From: Mycobacterium sp. Marseille-P9652
Lineage (GTDB): Bacteria; Actinomycetota; Actinomycetes; Mycobacteriales; Mycobacteriaceae
Assembly (NCBI RefSeq): GCF_902652685.1
Contig: NZ_CACRUY010000007.1
Location: 62,001-126,000, forward strand
Reading direction: 5' to 3'
Length of the DNA: 64,000 nucleotides
Below are positions 52,352 to 61,301 of this stretch, one piece after another. Each line of letters starts with the position of its first letter. Within the stretch, counting starts at the first letter, position 1. The notes beneath the pieces are model-generated. The model worked only from the letters and a program-made list of their open reading frames with translations. It was not told the origin of the DNA and ran no database searches. Position numbers and translations under genes: made by a program.

Positions 52352-53781
52352 ACCGGGTCCGCCGCCGCGGCCTCACTGACCCGCGGCAGCGAGACGCGAA
52401 AGCAGCAGCCCTCGCCGGGCGCGGTTTCCAGGCTGACCGCGCCGCCGTGCGCGCGCACCAGCGAATCCACGATCGACAGGCCCAGGCCGGTACCGCCGCT
52501 CGTCCGGGCCCGTGACGAGTCGGTGCGATAGAACCGCTCGAATACCCGCGAGGCGTCCTCGGAGTTCATCCCCGGGCCCTTGTCCGCCACCTCGAGCACC
52601 GCGTCGTCGCCCTCTGTGCCGACACGGACCAAAACGTCGGCGCTGGGCGGGGTGTGCTGCAAGGCGTTCGCCACGAGATTGCTGATCACCTGCCGAATTC
52701 GTGGCTCGTCGCCGACGACCTCCGGGGTGCCGGGGCCGTCCAACACCTCCAGGGTGATCTTGCGGTTCGGGTCGATCGCCTGGCCGTCGTGCACGGCGTC
52801 GCTGGCCAGGGCCAGCAGGTCGACCCGGTGGTGCTCCAGCGGGCGTTGCACGTCCAGCCGCGCCAGCAGGAGCAGGTCGTCCACCAGCAACCCCATCCGA
52901 CTAGCCTCGCTCTCGATCCGAGACAGCAGCATGGACACGTCGCGGGCGGCGCCCTGGCGGTAGAGCTCGGCGAAGCCGCGGATGGTGGTCAGCGGGGTGC
53001 GCAGCTCGTGGCTGGCGTCGGTGATGAACCGCCGCATCCGCTCCTCGGAACTGCGCGCCTTCTCGGCCGAGGACTCCGAGGAGGCCAGCGCCTGCTGAAT
53101 CTGGGCGAGCATTCCGTTGAGCGCCAGCGAAAGCCGGCCCACCTCCGTACGGGGGTCGCGCTCGGGAATGCGGCGATCGAGCTGGCCGGCGGCGATGGCG
53201 GCCGCGGTCTGCTCGACCTCGGCCAGCGGTCGCAGGCTGCGGTGCACCACGAAGAAGCTGGCCATGCCCACCACCAGCAGGACCGCCGCGCCGATGCCCG
53301 TCTGCAACCACACCAGCGAGCTGACGGTGTGCTGGACGTCCGAGAGGTCGATCGCGACCGTCGTCAGGCCCTGCGGACCGCGCACCGACACCGCGCGCCA
53401 CTGGATGTCCGAGCCGTTGACCGACGGCAGCGTCGTCGGGTTGGGGCCGACGTCGTTGTCCGGCGGCAGCGCCGGCTCCGCGTTGCGGTCGTTGATCGCA
53501 GTGAAGGGGGTGCCGTCCGTGCCGATGCCGCGCACGTAGTACTTCGACGGCGGACGGCCCGGGTCGGGACCCTCGTACGGGGGCGGCGATTGGCGACGGG
53601 GGGCCTGCGCCCAGCCGCGCGACGCCTCGAGTAGCGTCTGGTCGATCCGGCCGATGAGGACGTGGCGCAGGATCGAGGTGACGGCGACCCCCGAGACCGC
53701 CAGGCCGCAGGACACCAGGATCAGGGTGGCGGCCACCAGGCCCACCCGCAGCGGGATTCCTCGTCGATACTTGCCGGACAT
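52339..53781 (-). CDS. phoR: Sensor histidine kinase PhoR
   Basis: A 480-residue membrane sensor kinase for PhoP. TM1 is [19 protein letters not shown] (near 12-32); then comes an extracytoplasmic sensor loop of about 130 residues with a Pro-rich stretch; TM2 is [17 protein letters not shown] (near 165). A HAMP linker ([16 protein letters not shown]) follows. The phosphorylated His is in [19 protein letters not shown]-box [12 protein letters not shown] and the ATP lid DKGPGMN and [10 protein letters not shown] are intact. It controls envelope lipid and virulence genes in M. tuberculosis. It begins 29 bases after phoP. Confidence 0.96.
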   Translation of the reverse strand: MSGKYRRGIPLRVGLVAATLILVSCGLAVSGVAVTSILRHVLIGRIDQTLLEASRGWAQAPRRQSPPPYEGPDPGRPPSKYYVRGIGTDGTPFTAINDRNAEPALPPDNDVGPNPTTLPSVNGSDIQWRAVSVRGPQGLTTVAIDLSDVQHTVSSLVWLQTGIGAAVLLVVGMASFFVVHRSLRPLAEVEQTAAAIAAGQLDRRIPERDPRTEVGRLSLALNGMLAQIQQALASSESSAEKARSSEERMRRFITDASHELRTPLTTIRGFAELYRQGAARDVSMLLSRIESEASRMGLLVDDLLLLARLDVQRPLEHHRVDLLALASDAVHDGQAIDPNRKITLEVLDGPGTPEVVGDEPRIRQVISNLVANALQHTPPSADVLVRVGTEGDDAVLEVADKGPGMNSEDASRVFERFYRTDSSRARTSGGTGLGLSIVDSLVRAHGGAVSLETAPGEGCCFRVSLPRVSEAAAADPVHAS

Positions 53782-53810
53782 CTCGGTGCTCTTTCCCGCC
53801 GTGTCCGCGC

Positions 53811-54530
53811 TCAGCGTGGCTCCCGAAGCACGTAACCGACCCCGCGCAGGGTGTGCAGCAGCCGCTTCTCTCCGGTGTCGATCTTGCGGCGCAGATAGGA
53901 AACGTAGGACTCGACGACGTTCACGTCGCCGCCGAAGTCGTAACGCCAGACGTGGTCGAGGATCTTCGGTTTGCTGAGCACCGTGCCCGCGTTGATCACG
54001 AAGTAGCGCAGCAACGTGAACTCGGTCGGCGACAGCGACACCGGTTCGCCCGCCTTCCATACCTCGTGCGTCTCTTCGTCGAGTTCGATGTCGGCGAACG
54101 TCAGCCGGGCGTTGCGCGGCTCGGCTCCGCCCTTGCCGGAGCGGCGCAGGATGACCCGCAACCGGGCCACCACCTCCTCGAGACTGAACGGCTTGGTCAC
54201 ATAGTCGTCGCCGCCCAGCGTCAGCCCCGCGATCTTGTCCTGCAGCGAGTCGCGGGCGGTGAGAAACAGGGCCGGCGCGTCGATTCCGTCGGCGCGCAGC
54301 CGCCGCAGGACGCCGAACCCGTCCATGCCGGGCATCATCACGTCGAGGATCACCGCGTCGGGGCGGGCCTCGCGGGCCCGGTCCAGGGCCTGGGCGCCGT
54401 TCGTCGCGGTGTGCACCTCGAAGCCCTGGAACTTCAGGCTCACGGAAAGCAGTTCGACGATGTTGGCCTCGTCGTCGACCACGAGGACGCGGGCCTCCGG
54501 CTTGGTGTCACTTGATGTCGCCGCTGTCAT
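53811..54530 (-). CDS. phoP: Response regulator PhoP
   Basis: A 239-residue OmpR-family regulator. The receiver domain has acidic Asp19 and Asp20 (VVDDEAN), the phosphoacceptor Asp63 in VILDVMMPGMDG, the switch Thr in LFLTARD and Lys in VTKPFSLEE. The winged-helix C-terminus includes VSLSPTEFTLLRYFV and NVVESYVSYLRRKI. PhoP with PhoR regulates complex lipid synthesis, pH response and secretion in pathogenic mycobacteria. It is divergent from the repeat-protein gene across 157 bases that include AT-rich promoter-like tracts. Confidence 0.97.
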   Translation of the reverse strand: MTAATSSDTKPEARVLVVDDEANIVELLSVSLKFQGFEVHTATNGAQALDRAREARPDAVILDVMMPGMDGFGVLRRLRADGIDAPALFLTARDSLQDKIAGLTLGGDDYVTKPFSLEEVVARLRVILRRSGKGGAEPRNARLTFADIELDEETHEVWKAGEPVSLSPTEFTLLRYFVINAGTVLSKPKILDHVWRYDFGGDVNVVESYVSYLRRKIDTGEKRLLHTLRGVGYVLREPR

Positions 54531-54687
54531 GGGATCGCTTCTGTCCTTGCTTGTGTATTGCCTTGACGATCATTGTGTAAATGCTGGGAGCCCGATGCCA
54601 GAACTCTGCTAATAGTCTGCCAGGAAACATCGCCTTCCCTTTGACCGATTCGGCTGTTCGGCGCGAGTCGTGCATAGACTCGGCAGA

Positions 54688-55413
54688 GTGAATCTGGCCA
54701 AAAGCATCATGTCCGCCGCGACCGCTCCGGCGCGGGTGGGGCTGGCCGCCGCGGAGGCGAGCCTGACCGTCGCCAGCACGGCGGTCGGCGTCGCGAAGCG
54801 AGCCATTGGCGACGGCGGAGTCGGTGGGCCGAGCGCCATGACCTCCATGCTCGGGATCGACGACGCGCTCGTGCGGGCCAACCGGTTGGCCAAGCTGCTC
54901 GACGACGATGCGCCGCTGGGACGGGCGGTTGCGCCCGACGGGCCGATCGACCGTTTGCTGCGCCCCGGCGGGGTGATCGACCTGCTGACCCAGGAGGAGG
55001 GTCTGCTCGACCGGCTGACCGCGGAGGGCGGCGGCCTGCACCGCGCGCTGCAGCCCGGCGGGCTGGCCGATCAATTGCTGGCCGAGGAGGGGTTGATCGA
55101 GCGGATGCTGGGCGAGGACGGGCTGGCCGACCGGCTGCTCAGCGAGGGCGGACTGGTCGACAAGCTGACGGCCAAGAACGGGCCGCTCGACCAGCTCGCC
55201 GACGTCGCCGACACCCTGGCCCGCCTCACGCCCGGGATGGAGGCGCTCGAGCCGGCCATCGCCACGCTGCAAGACGCCGTGCTCGGCCTGACCATGGTGG
55301 TCAACCCGTTGAGCAATATCGCCGACCGCATCCCGCTACCCGGCCGCCGGGTGAGCCGGCGCTCAGCGACGCGTCCGGTCCCCTCGCAGCGCGTCATCGA
55401 GAGCGACGAGTGA
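54688..55413 (+). CDS. Protein with ten-residue GLxDRLL repeats
   Basis: A 241-residue protein with an unusual core. From about residue 90 to 180 it is a near-regular run of nine ten-residue units of form G-L-x-D-R-L-L-x-E-x (for example GLADRLLSEG, GLIERMLGED). The N-terminus is Ala-rich and amphipathic, and the end is a basic tail. The regular helix-like pattern suggests a stacked or coil scaffold. Its position next to phoP and its length match Rv0756c of M. tuberculosis as I recall it. GTG 54688 is used; GTG 54670 in frame would add six residues. No enzyme motif is seen. Confidence 0.8.
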   Translation: MNLAKSIMSAATAPARVGLAAAEASLTVASTAVGVAKRAIGDGGVGGPSAMTSMLGIDDALVRANRLAKLLDDDAPLGRAVAPDGPIDRLLRPGGVIDLLTQEEGLLDRLTAEGGGLHRALQPGGLADQLLAEEGLIERMLGEDGLADRLLSEGGLVDKLTAKNGPLDQLADVADTLARLTPGMEALEPAIATLQDAVLGLTMVVNPLSNIADRIPLPGRRVSRRSATRPVPSQRVIESDE

Positions 55414-55452
55414 CCGTATCCTGCAGTGCCGACAAGAATGTCGCACGAATGG

Positions 55453-55525
55453 AGCCGCGTGAGAGACTCGAACTCTCGACATCCGCTTTACAAGAGCGAC
55501 GCTCTACCAACTGAGCTAACGCGGC
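55453..55525 (-). tRNA. tRNA-Thr (UGU)
   Basis: The minus strand folds into a full cloverleaf of 73 bases: acceptor GCCGCGT with ACGCGGC, D-arm GCTC/GAGC, anticodon stem TCGCT/AGCGG with loop CTTGTAA (anticodon TGT), and T-arm GAGAG-TTCGAGT-CTCTC. The discriminator base is U, and a CCA follows in the genome (55450-55452). It reads ACA (and by wobble other ACN) codons. The low-GC islet lies on its 5' side. Confidence 0.97.
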
Positions 55526-55669
55526 CGGGCCGGCTGGATGAGCCATGACGATCCTACGACACAGCGATGCCGTCGGAGCTGCGCGTGTCGGGGCGTAGGC
55601 CTCAGTCAGGAGGGTCTCATCCGACTCGGCAACACGTAAGCGAGCTTAGCGATTTCCGCGGATCAAAGT

Positions 55670-57307
55670 TTGTTCAACGGAACAATCGGGTCGGTGAACG
55701 ATTGCACCATCGACACCCAGTGGGGCTTGGTCGACGCGGCGCCGGCAAGTTCGACCCTCGCTGGTGTGCTCGCGGGTTTCCTCGTGGTAGCCACCACTGC
55801 GGTCTTCGCTTCGTTTTACCGCACAAGTACTCACGCAGTCGGCCTGTTCGCTGCCGGCGTGCCAGCCCTTACGACATCAAGCTTTCTTTTCGGTTGGATT
55901 TCCGGCGGCCCCAAGACGGACGGTAACCAGAGGAACGCCATGTGTTTCCAGCTCTGGAGCCAGTGGAATGTCGCGATGGCCTTACTGGCTGTCGGCGGCG
56001 CTGCACTTGTTTGCGGAACGGCATGGGCGCTAGTCGTTTATGGGGAAAAGGTTGCGGACGACCTGACCAGAAAGAATAAGATTGATACAGAGTCCCTTTC
56101 GGAACCGATAAGCTGCGACAGCTGTAGCACCGCGTCACTTGACGTCATCCAAAGAATTATGCTTCTGCGGAGGTTTCTCATATTCCTAGGTGGGGGTTTA
56201 TCAGCTGTCGGCATCGGCACGGCGATTATCATGCTAGTCATCGCCAACTTGTTGTATATCAAGGCTGTTAGACGAGTCAATATAAATTTTGACCTATACG
56301 GCGACTGGTGCTATCTGGTGTTTATCGTGTTCGTTGTTGGCCTTTACGTTCTGTGCCGAGTCACCTACCTCGTCTTCACCCGCACTGTAAGTGCCGCGAC
56401 GGGCAATATTGTTGCATGTCGCAAGAAACGTGAGGAGGTCGAGCATGGCCCCAGCCCAGTGATGCACAAAAAGGATCCTTATACATCCTGTTTTTTCCTG
56501 GATTCTTTATGCTTGTTGCTGGAAAAGATCGTCATGTACCCGGTGCGAGTAATGCGGCGAGCGTTAGTACTGCTAATCGTTGCACTTCTCTCCGGGCTTG
56601 GTACCGAGCTAGCACGACGCATGGGGAATTACACAGTCCACAAGCAAGCCGAGTCCGACCAGAAAGCAGCGGTACACGCGTCTATGGATGTCCAGCTCGT
56701 TCCTTCTTGGTGGATAGATGTGAAAATTGTTGGTGTCGTAGTTTTAGCTGTCGTTGCCTTCTTGGTTTTAGGTCGCGCGTGTGGATGCATTTACCGTTTA
56801 TGCCGAAGGCGATACAAGGGCGGCAATAAGCAGTCGCATGGGCTTGGGAATAAAAAGTCGCATGGGCTTGGGGCTGGTAAAGGTCACCAACCGATCAAAG
56901 ATACGATTCAAATCCGATACGATTTTGGGCGACCTTTTTCTGCCACGTACCACATTGTAGGCTTGGCAATTTTAAGTATTATCGTCGCCGCTATATTTAC
57001 ACAGGGTGACTTATGGCAAGACGGGAGAGGGATTGGTTTGGCGATATTCGTCGGGGGAGTATATCCCGTTGGCACTCTGCTAGGCCTTAGCTACTCCGTT
57101 GCAGCGTGTGAGGATGAGGAATTCAAGGGCGTGCCGATTCCCGTCAACAGTTCCTGCTGGACTCAATTGCCGATTGTTAAGCAACTGCGCCTAGCGTATC
57201 TGATTGCAGAAGTAAAGGTTGAGGTCGGTGACGAGACTGCGGCATACGGTCTCGCCAAAATCCCATCGTGGAAAGAGTGGCCGATCATCAACCAAGTTAT
57301 TCCGTGA
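55670..57307 (+). CDS. Nine-helix membrane protein of unknown family, low GC
   Basis: A 545-residue polytopic membrane protein that I do not recognise. Hydrophobic helices lie near 30-50, 58-77, 98-125, 173-200, 213-240, 303-325, 355-380, 432-452 and 462-487. A cysteine-rich loop (ISCDSCS) follows TM3 and a basic loop after TM7 contains the repeat SHGLG twice, mirrored in DNA by a repeated stretch at 56830-56875. Base composition is about 42-47% GC in sampled lines, with many A/T-ending codons (AGA, TTA, ATA), unlike all neighbours, which indicates recent transfer. The start is uncertain: TTG 55670 or GTG 55694, neither with a good Shine-Dalgarno. It is the only gene in the islet. Confidence 0.75.
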   Translation: MFNGTIGSVNDCTIDTQWGLVDAAPASSTLAGVLAGFLVVATTAVFASFYRTSTHAVGLFAAGVPALTTSSFLFGWISGGPKTDGNQRNAMCFQLWSQWNVAMALLAVGGAALVCGTAWALVVYGEKVADDLTRKNKIDTESLSEPISCDSCSTASLDVIQRIMLLRRFLIFLGGGLSAVGIGTAIIMLVIANLLYIKAVRRVNINFDLYGDWCYLVFIVFVVGLYVLCRVTYLVFTRTVSAATGNIVACRKKREEVEHGPSPVMHKKDPYTSCFFLDSLCLLLEKIVMYPVRVMRRALVLLIVALLSGLGTELARRMGNYTVHKQAESDQKAAVHASMDVQLVPSWWIDVKIVGVVVLAVVAFLVLGRACGCIYRLCRRRYKGGNKQSHGLGNKKSHGLGAGKGHQPIKDTIQIRYDFGRPFSATYHIVGLAILSIIVAAIFTQGDLWQDGRGIGLAIFVGGVYPVGTLLGLSYSVAACEDEEFKGVPIPVNSSCWTQLPIVKQLRLAYLIAEVKVEVGDETAAYGLAKIPSWKEWPIINQVIP

Positions 57308-57766
57308 ACGAAGGTCGGTCTGAACTACTCTTATCCTCACCTGACCAAGCGACGCGCATGCACTTTGTTAAGTCATAGCAAGCCGGTCAGCCAAGGGGCC
57401 CGGGCCTTCTGGGCGGCCAGACAGGGTTGAGTCCTTTACGAACGCCTGCAGTGCCGTCCGGTCGAAATACCATACGCAGTGCCAGACCGAACGGTTTCAA
57501 TACCCGACTCGGTTCAACCTAGTTTAAGTTGCTGAATTGGCGAGGAGGTCGGCGTTGCTAGGTCAGTTCAATCCGGACAAGGGCTCGGCCCACGCCTGGA
57601 CGGTACTTGCCCCGGCGCCGGGCCACGTCGTGGCGGCGCTCATAGCCATGAGAGCGACGGATCATCGAGCGCCTTGCCAAAGGGGTAGGAAACCCTTCCC
57701 TCGCGGGAGTGAATTCTAACTTCGCGGCGATTACGCATTCGCTGGCCGTCCCTGACCATTTGAGTC
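57308..57766. other. Intergenic stretch without a convincing gene
   Basis: This 459-base stretch follows the low-GC membrane gene and returns to high GC towards its end. It holds the palindrome GGCCCGGGCC, a duplicated GCAGTGCC, and a short hairpin AAGGG/CCCTT near 57680. A 60-codon frame at 57537-57719 has no ribosome-binding site of note and no recognisable content. No integrase, transposase or direct copy of the tRNA end is seen. Confidence 0.6.
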
Positions 57767-58528
57767 ATGACTTCCATGACCACACTGCCGAAGAGCGACA
57801 TTGTCAGTGACGCGGAACTCGCCCGCGCGGCTGCGGCCGGCGACCGTTCGGCGCTGGCCAGGATCTACAACCGCTACGCCGCCCCGCTTCAGGCCTACTG
57901 CGTTGGCCTGGTGCACGATCGCCACACGGCCTGCGACTGTGTGCAAGACGTCTTCTGCACCGTGGCGGCAGAGTTACCGAGGCTACGTTATCCGGACAAG
58001 CTGAGGCCGTGGCTCTACACCATCGCTCGTCGCCGCGCCCTGCGTACCCTTTCCGAACGGCGCCGTGAGCCGGCCTTCGACGAGCTGCCCGACGACGCGG
58101 CAACCGGCCCGGGACCGTTCACGTTGACGGCGCGGAAGGAACTCGCTCGACTGATCGCCCAAGCGGCCGGCGGATTATGCGAGCGCGACCGCCATGTGCT
58201 TGAGCTTGCGTACCGCTACGGCGTGACGGGAAACGACCTCGCGCAAACCCTGGGCATCAGCTACGACTCGACCAGAAGACTCCTACTGCGGCTGCGCGAG
58301 ACAGTCGGACGCTCACTTGGTGCGTTGCTGGTGGCTCGGAAAGCCGCCGAGATCGGGTGCCCACAGCTCAACGCAAGCCTGTCCGGCTGGGACGGACACT
58401 TCACTGTCCTGATGCGGAAACGCATTGTGCGCCATATTGACTCGTGCTCCACATGCGCTGAATACCGCCGCAGTGCCGTCAGTGCCGTCATCATGCTCGG
58501 CGGCGGGCTGCTGAACAAGGTGTCCTAG
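57767..58528 (+). CDS. ECF sigma factor with fused zinc-finger (ZAS-like) tail
   Basis: A 253-residue sigma-70 family factor. Region 2 is about 15-85 (LARIYNRYAAPLQAYCVGLV, DCVQDVFCTVAAEL, then KLRPWLYTIARRRALRTL) and region 4 about 120-185 (LCERDRHVLELAYRYGVTGNDLAQTLGISYDSTRRLLLRLRETV). A C-terminal extension of some 60 residues contains Cys198, then His223-x3-Cys227-x2-Cys230, the pattern of the zinc-binding ZAS/zf-HC2 domain normally found in separate anti-sigma factors, and ends with a hydrophobic stretch (VSAVIMLGGGLL). The factor may therefore carry its own redox or zinc-sensitive control domain. The ATG at 57767 is used, with ATG 57776 as an alternative. It is convergent with the FHA gene. 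Confidence 0.88.
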   Translation: MTSMTTLPKSDIVSDAELARAAAAGDRSALARIYNRYAAPLQAYCVGLVHDRHTACDCVQDVFCTVAAELPRLRYPDKLRPWLYTIARRRALRTLSERRREPAFDELPDDAATGPGPFTLTARKELARLIAQAAGGLCERDRHVLELAYRYGVTGNDLAQTLGISYDSTRRLLLRLRETVGRSLGALLVARKAAEIGCPQLNASLSGWDGHFTVLMRKRIVRHIDSCSTCAEYRRSAVSAVIMLGGGLLNKVS

Positions 58529-58571
58529 TCATAAGCCCGTCGCGCTCGTGGTAGCGCATTTTGCGGAGCGC

Positions 58572-59309
58572 TCACCTTGGCTGCGTACCGCTGTCCCGCA
58601 GCATGGCCAGGGTGACAGCCCCACGGGCGATGGCCTCATTGGCCAGACGGACCCGGCGCTCTCCCTCTGCCGGGATACCGAATTTGTCGTACAAGTTCTG
58701 CAGATGCTGTTTGATGGCTGCCTCTGTGACGAATAGCTCCTGAGCCATCCGACGAACGGACGCAGCTGCGGGAAAAGGGTCGTCGGAAACCAACGGGCGG
58801 CACAAGACGACGAGGACCTCGTGCTCGCGCCGGGTCAGGGTCGGCGGGGGTTCGCTGGGGGCCACTGAAATCGTTTCTTCACCCGCAGCGGTTTCGTCGC
58901 CTCCCCTCGCCTCCCAGAAGGTCAACCGCGTCTTGCCGACGCGCAGCTCGTCCCCCGAATGCAGCACGCGTTCCGCTGAGATCTTTTCTCCGTTGAGGTA
59001 GGTGCCGTTGCGACTGCCCACATCCCGCACCGACCAAGCAAAGCCGAGGTTTTCCAAGACGGCATGCAAGCGTGAGACGGTCGAATCGTGCTCGAGCGGC
59101 ACCATATTCGTTGGGGCCTTTCCGACCGTCACTCGTTGGCCGCTCAGTGTGACCAACTCCCGGCCTGACGGTTTCCGGATTTCGAGGTGGGAAGGCACGA
59201 AGACAGCGTATTGGGTTAGGGCAATTCGCACGTGCGAGTCAGCCCGCTGAAATGGTTGGAATTCCGTCCTCGCCAGCGCCGACGCACTGGCCGGTGCCGT
59301 CGCTACCAT
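58572..59309 (-). CDS. FHA-domain protein with LuxR-like HTH
   Basis: A 245-residue two-domain regulator. Residues ~50-135 form a forkhead-associated phosphothreonine-binding domain with VGK-x2-TN, the conserved SRLH, and GSRNGTYLNG. The C-terminal ~75 residues are helix-turn-helix, with LTRREHEVLVVLCRP and VTEAAIKQHLQNLYDKFGIP like the LuxR/GerE type. It would bind a phosphorylated partner, plausibly the neighbouring kinase, and DNA. ATG 59309 has GAGGT eight bases upstream; GTG 59198 is an alternative start. It is divergent from the kinase gene with only 25 bases between the two start codons, so their promoters overlap. Confidence 0.9.
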   Translation of the reverse strand: MVATAPASASALARTEFQPFQRADSHVRIALTQYAVFVPSHLEIRKPSGRELVTLSGQRVTVGKAPTNMVPLEHDSTVSRLHAVLENLGFAWSVRDVGSRNGTYLNGEKISAERVLHSGDELRVGKTRLTFWEARGGDETAAGEETISVAPSEPPPTLTRREHEVLVVLCRPLVSDDPFPAAASVRRMAQELFVTEAAIKQHLQNLYDKFGIPAEGERRVRLANEAIARGAVTLAMLRDSGTQPR

Positions 59310-59334
59310 CTAAGTAACCTCGAACGAGATTTCA

Positions 59335-61290
59335 ATGACAGATCCGACTGCGAGCTACTCCGAAGGGCTCACTGACACTCAAGCGACGGCCGACAATGCC
59401 GACGCGATAGAAATCGGTACGAGAACTCTGGAATCGGCGTTTGCCATCACCGGCCCGCCCCCCAGCCTCACACAGATCGAGGTAGGCCAGCGCCTAGACG
59501 ACTTCGATCTGCTCGTCGAACTCGGGAGCGGCGCATTCGCGCGAGTCTTTCTGGCCCGACAACAGTCGCTGCAACGACTGGTGGCAGTCAAGGTCTCCGC
59601 GAACCGCGACGACGAACCACAAACGCTCGCCCAGCTCGAGCACGATTACATCGTCCGGGTCTTCGACCAGCGGATCCTCCCCGATCGAGAATGCCGGCTG
59701 CTGTACATGCAGTATTTGCCCGGCGGAACGCTGCTCAACATCGTTGAGGCAATACGCCGCGCGGGGCGGCCACCCGACTCCGGGCGGGCGTTGCTCGACG
59801 CCGTCGACGACGCACTGGAGTCGCGCGGCGAGGTCCGGCCCGTCGAATCATCGACCCGAGCCGAGCTCGCGACCCTGTCCTGGCCCGAGACCGTCGCCTG
59901 GCTGGGTAAACGACTGGCGGAAGCCTTGCACTATGCGAGTTCACGGGGCGTCCTGCACCGCGATGTCAAGCTCGCGAACGTACTGCTCGCACCCAACTGC
60001 ACCCCCAAACTCGCGGACTTCAACATCAGCTTCGGCCGGAACGTAGCGGGCGCAAGCCCATTCACCTATTTCGGCGGGACGCTGTCCTATATGTCCCCCG
60101 AGCAGCTCATGGCGTGTCGGCCCGGCCACAAGTTCGACGCGGCAGACCTGGATACCCGCAGCGACATCTATTCCCTCGCAATCGTGCTGTGGGAACTACT
60201 GACCGGCCTCAAACCGTTCGATGATTCCACCGCGCAGGCCGCCAGGTCGGACTCGGCAGAATCGGTCGGTGACACCACCGCGCTCGAGCGAATGCTGGCT
60301 GCCCGCGCACCAGGGATCTCGTCGGCGGCGCTCGCAGCGCTACCCACGAATTGTCCTGCAGCGCTGCGCAGGGTTCTGCTGAAAGCACTGAACGCCGATC
60401 GTGATCAGCGCTGGTCCTCGGGCGCCGAATTCGCCGAGCAACTCCAATTGTGCCTAGATCCGCGCGCTCGTGACCTGGTGGATCCGCCTGCACGAAGTTG
60501 GCGGCTCCGTCTGCGTCCGTACTTTCTGCTGATCGCCTCGTTGGCCATCATGATTCCCAACCTGCTGGCCGGCGCGTACAACATCGAGCACAATCAGCTG
60601 CTCATCGTCAGCAAGCTTTCCGAGCAGGCCCAGCATCGGTTCGTCCTGATCACCACACTGGTCAACCTGATTTGGTATCCGGTCGGCTTCGCGGTGCTGG
60701 TCTACTGGGGTCGTTCCGTCATCCTGGTCCCGCGGCGTATGCGACGTGGGATAGCGCCGTCCCCGCAAGCCTTATCCCAGGCACGCCACGACTGCCTCGT
60801 CGCCGGCGATCGGGTGGTCTTCGTCGTGTTCGGCATGTGGTTGCTGGCCGGGCTGACGTTTCCGCTCGCGTTGGAATTGGCCGCGGGTGGAATCCCTGGC
60901 AGATCCGCGATTCATTTCTTCGGGTCACTCGCGGTGTGTGGCGCAATCGCGATCGCGTATCCATTCTTTCTGTTGAATTTCTACATCGTGCGCAGCATCT
61001 ATCCGGAATTGGTGGCCCACGGACACACCCATCCGCGAGAGGCCGAACAGCTGAGTGGCCTCAGCCGTCGACTGCCGTTCTATTTGGCGGTCGCGGCCGC
61101 AGTGCCGCTGCTCGGCGTCGTGGCCGTGACTTTCCTGACCGCCCCCGAGATCGCCAAAGTCATCGTGCCGATCCGGGTGCTGTGCATCGGGGGAATTGCC
61201 GCATTCGCACTCGTGTATTGGCTGTCGCAACAGATCGAATTTGACATCCAAGCGCTCAAACGGGTGATTCGCCACCGGGCGCCACACTAG
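59335..61290 (+). CDS. Receptor-type Ser/Thr protein kinase with six-helix C-terminus
   Basis: A 651-residue eukaryotic-like kinase. The N-terminal kinase domain (about 55-375) has the P-loop ELGSGAFARVF (62-72), Lys86 in VAVKVS, catalytic HRDVKLANVLL (208-218) with Asp210, and MSPEQ at 253-257. The magnesium motif is DFN (228-230) instead of DFG, and the helix C segment between Lys86 and the IVRVF strand is unusually short. The C-terminal 250 residues hold six membrane helices (near 396, 438, 498, 530, 585, 612) with no PASTA or other extracellular sensor domain. It probably signals to the divergent FHA regulator. It is not one of the tuberculosis Pkn kinases that I recognise. Confidence 0.9.
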   Translation: MTDPTASYSEGLTDTQATADNADAIEIGTRTLESAFAITGPPPSLTQIEVGQRLDDFDLLVELGSGAFARVFLARQQSLQRLVAVKVSANRDDEPQTLAQLEHDYIVRVFDQRILPDRECRLLYMQYLPGGTLLNIVEAIRRAGRPPDSGRALLDAVDDALESRGEVRPVESSTRAELATLSWPETVAWLGKRLAEALHYASSRGVLHRDVKLANVLLAPNCTPKLADFNISFGRNVAGASPFTYFGGTLSYMSPEQLMACRPGHKFDAADLDTRSDIYSLAIVLWELLTGLKPFDDSTAQAARSDSAESVGDTTALERMLAARAPGISSAALAALPTNCPAALRRVLLKALNADRDQRWSSGAEFAEQLQLCLDPRARDLVDPPARSWRLRLRPYFLLIASLAIMIPNLLAGAYNIEHNQLLIVSKLSEQAQHRFVLITTLVNLIWYPVGFAVLVYWGRSVILVPRRMRRGIAPSPQALSQARHDCLVAGDRVVFVVFGMWLLAGLTFPLALELAAGGIPGRSAIHFFGSLAVCGAIAIAYPFFLLNFYIVRSIYPELVAHGHTHPREAEQLSGLSRRLPFYLAVAAAVPLLGVVAVTFLTAPEIAKVIVPIRVLCIGGIAAFALVYWLSQQIEFDIQALKRVIRHRAPH

Positions 61291-61301
61291 CTTTGCGGGT
61301 G

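Noticed and set aside
56822-56880. SHGLG repeat as a minisatellite or mobile repeat
   Set aside because: Only two copies inside one reading frame; it is more simply a duplicated loop in the membrane protein.
57537-57719. A 60-codon frame in the gap before the sigma factor
   Set aside because: No recognisable family, no convincing ribosome-binding site and a start inside AT-rich transition DNA.
55450-57766. Integrative element with att duplication at the tRNA
   Set aside because: The islet is on the 5' side of the tRNA, I found no repeated tRNA end, and no integrase or transposase frame is present, so only an islet is claimed.
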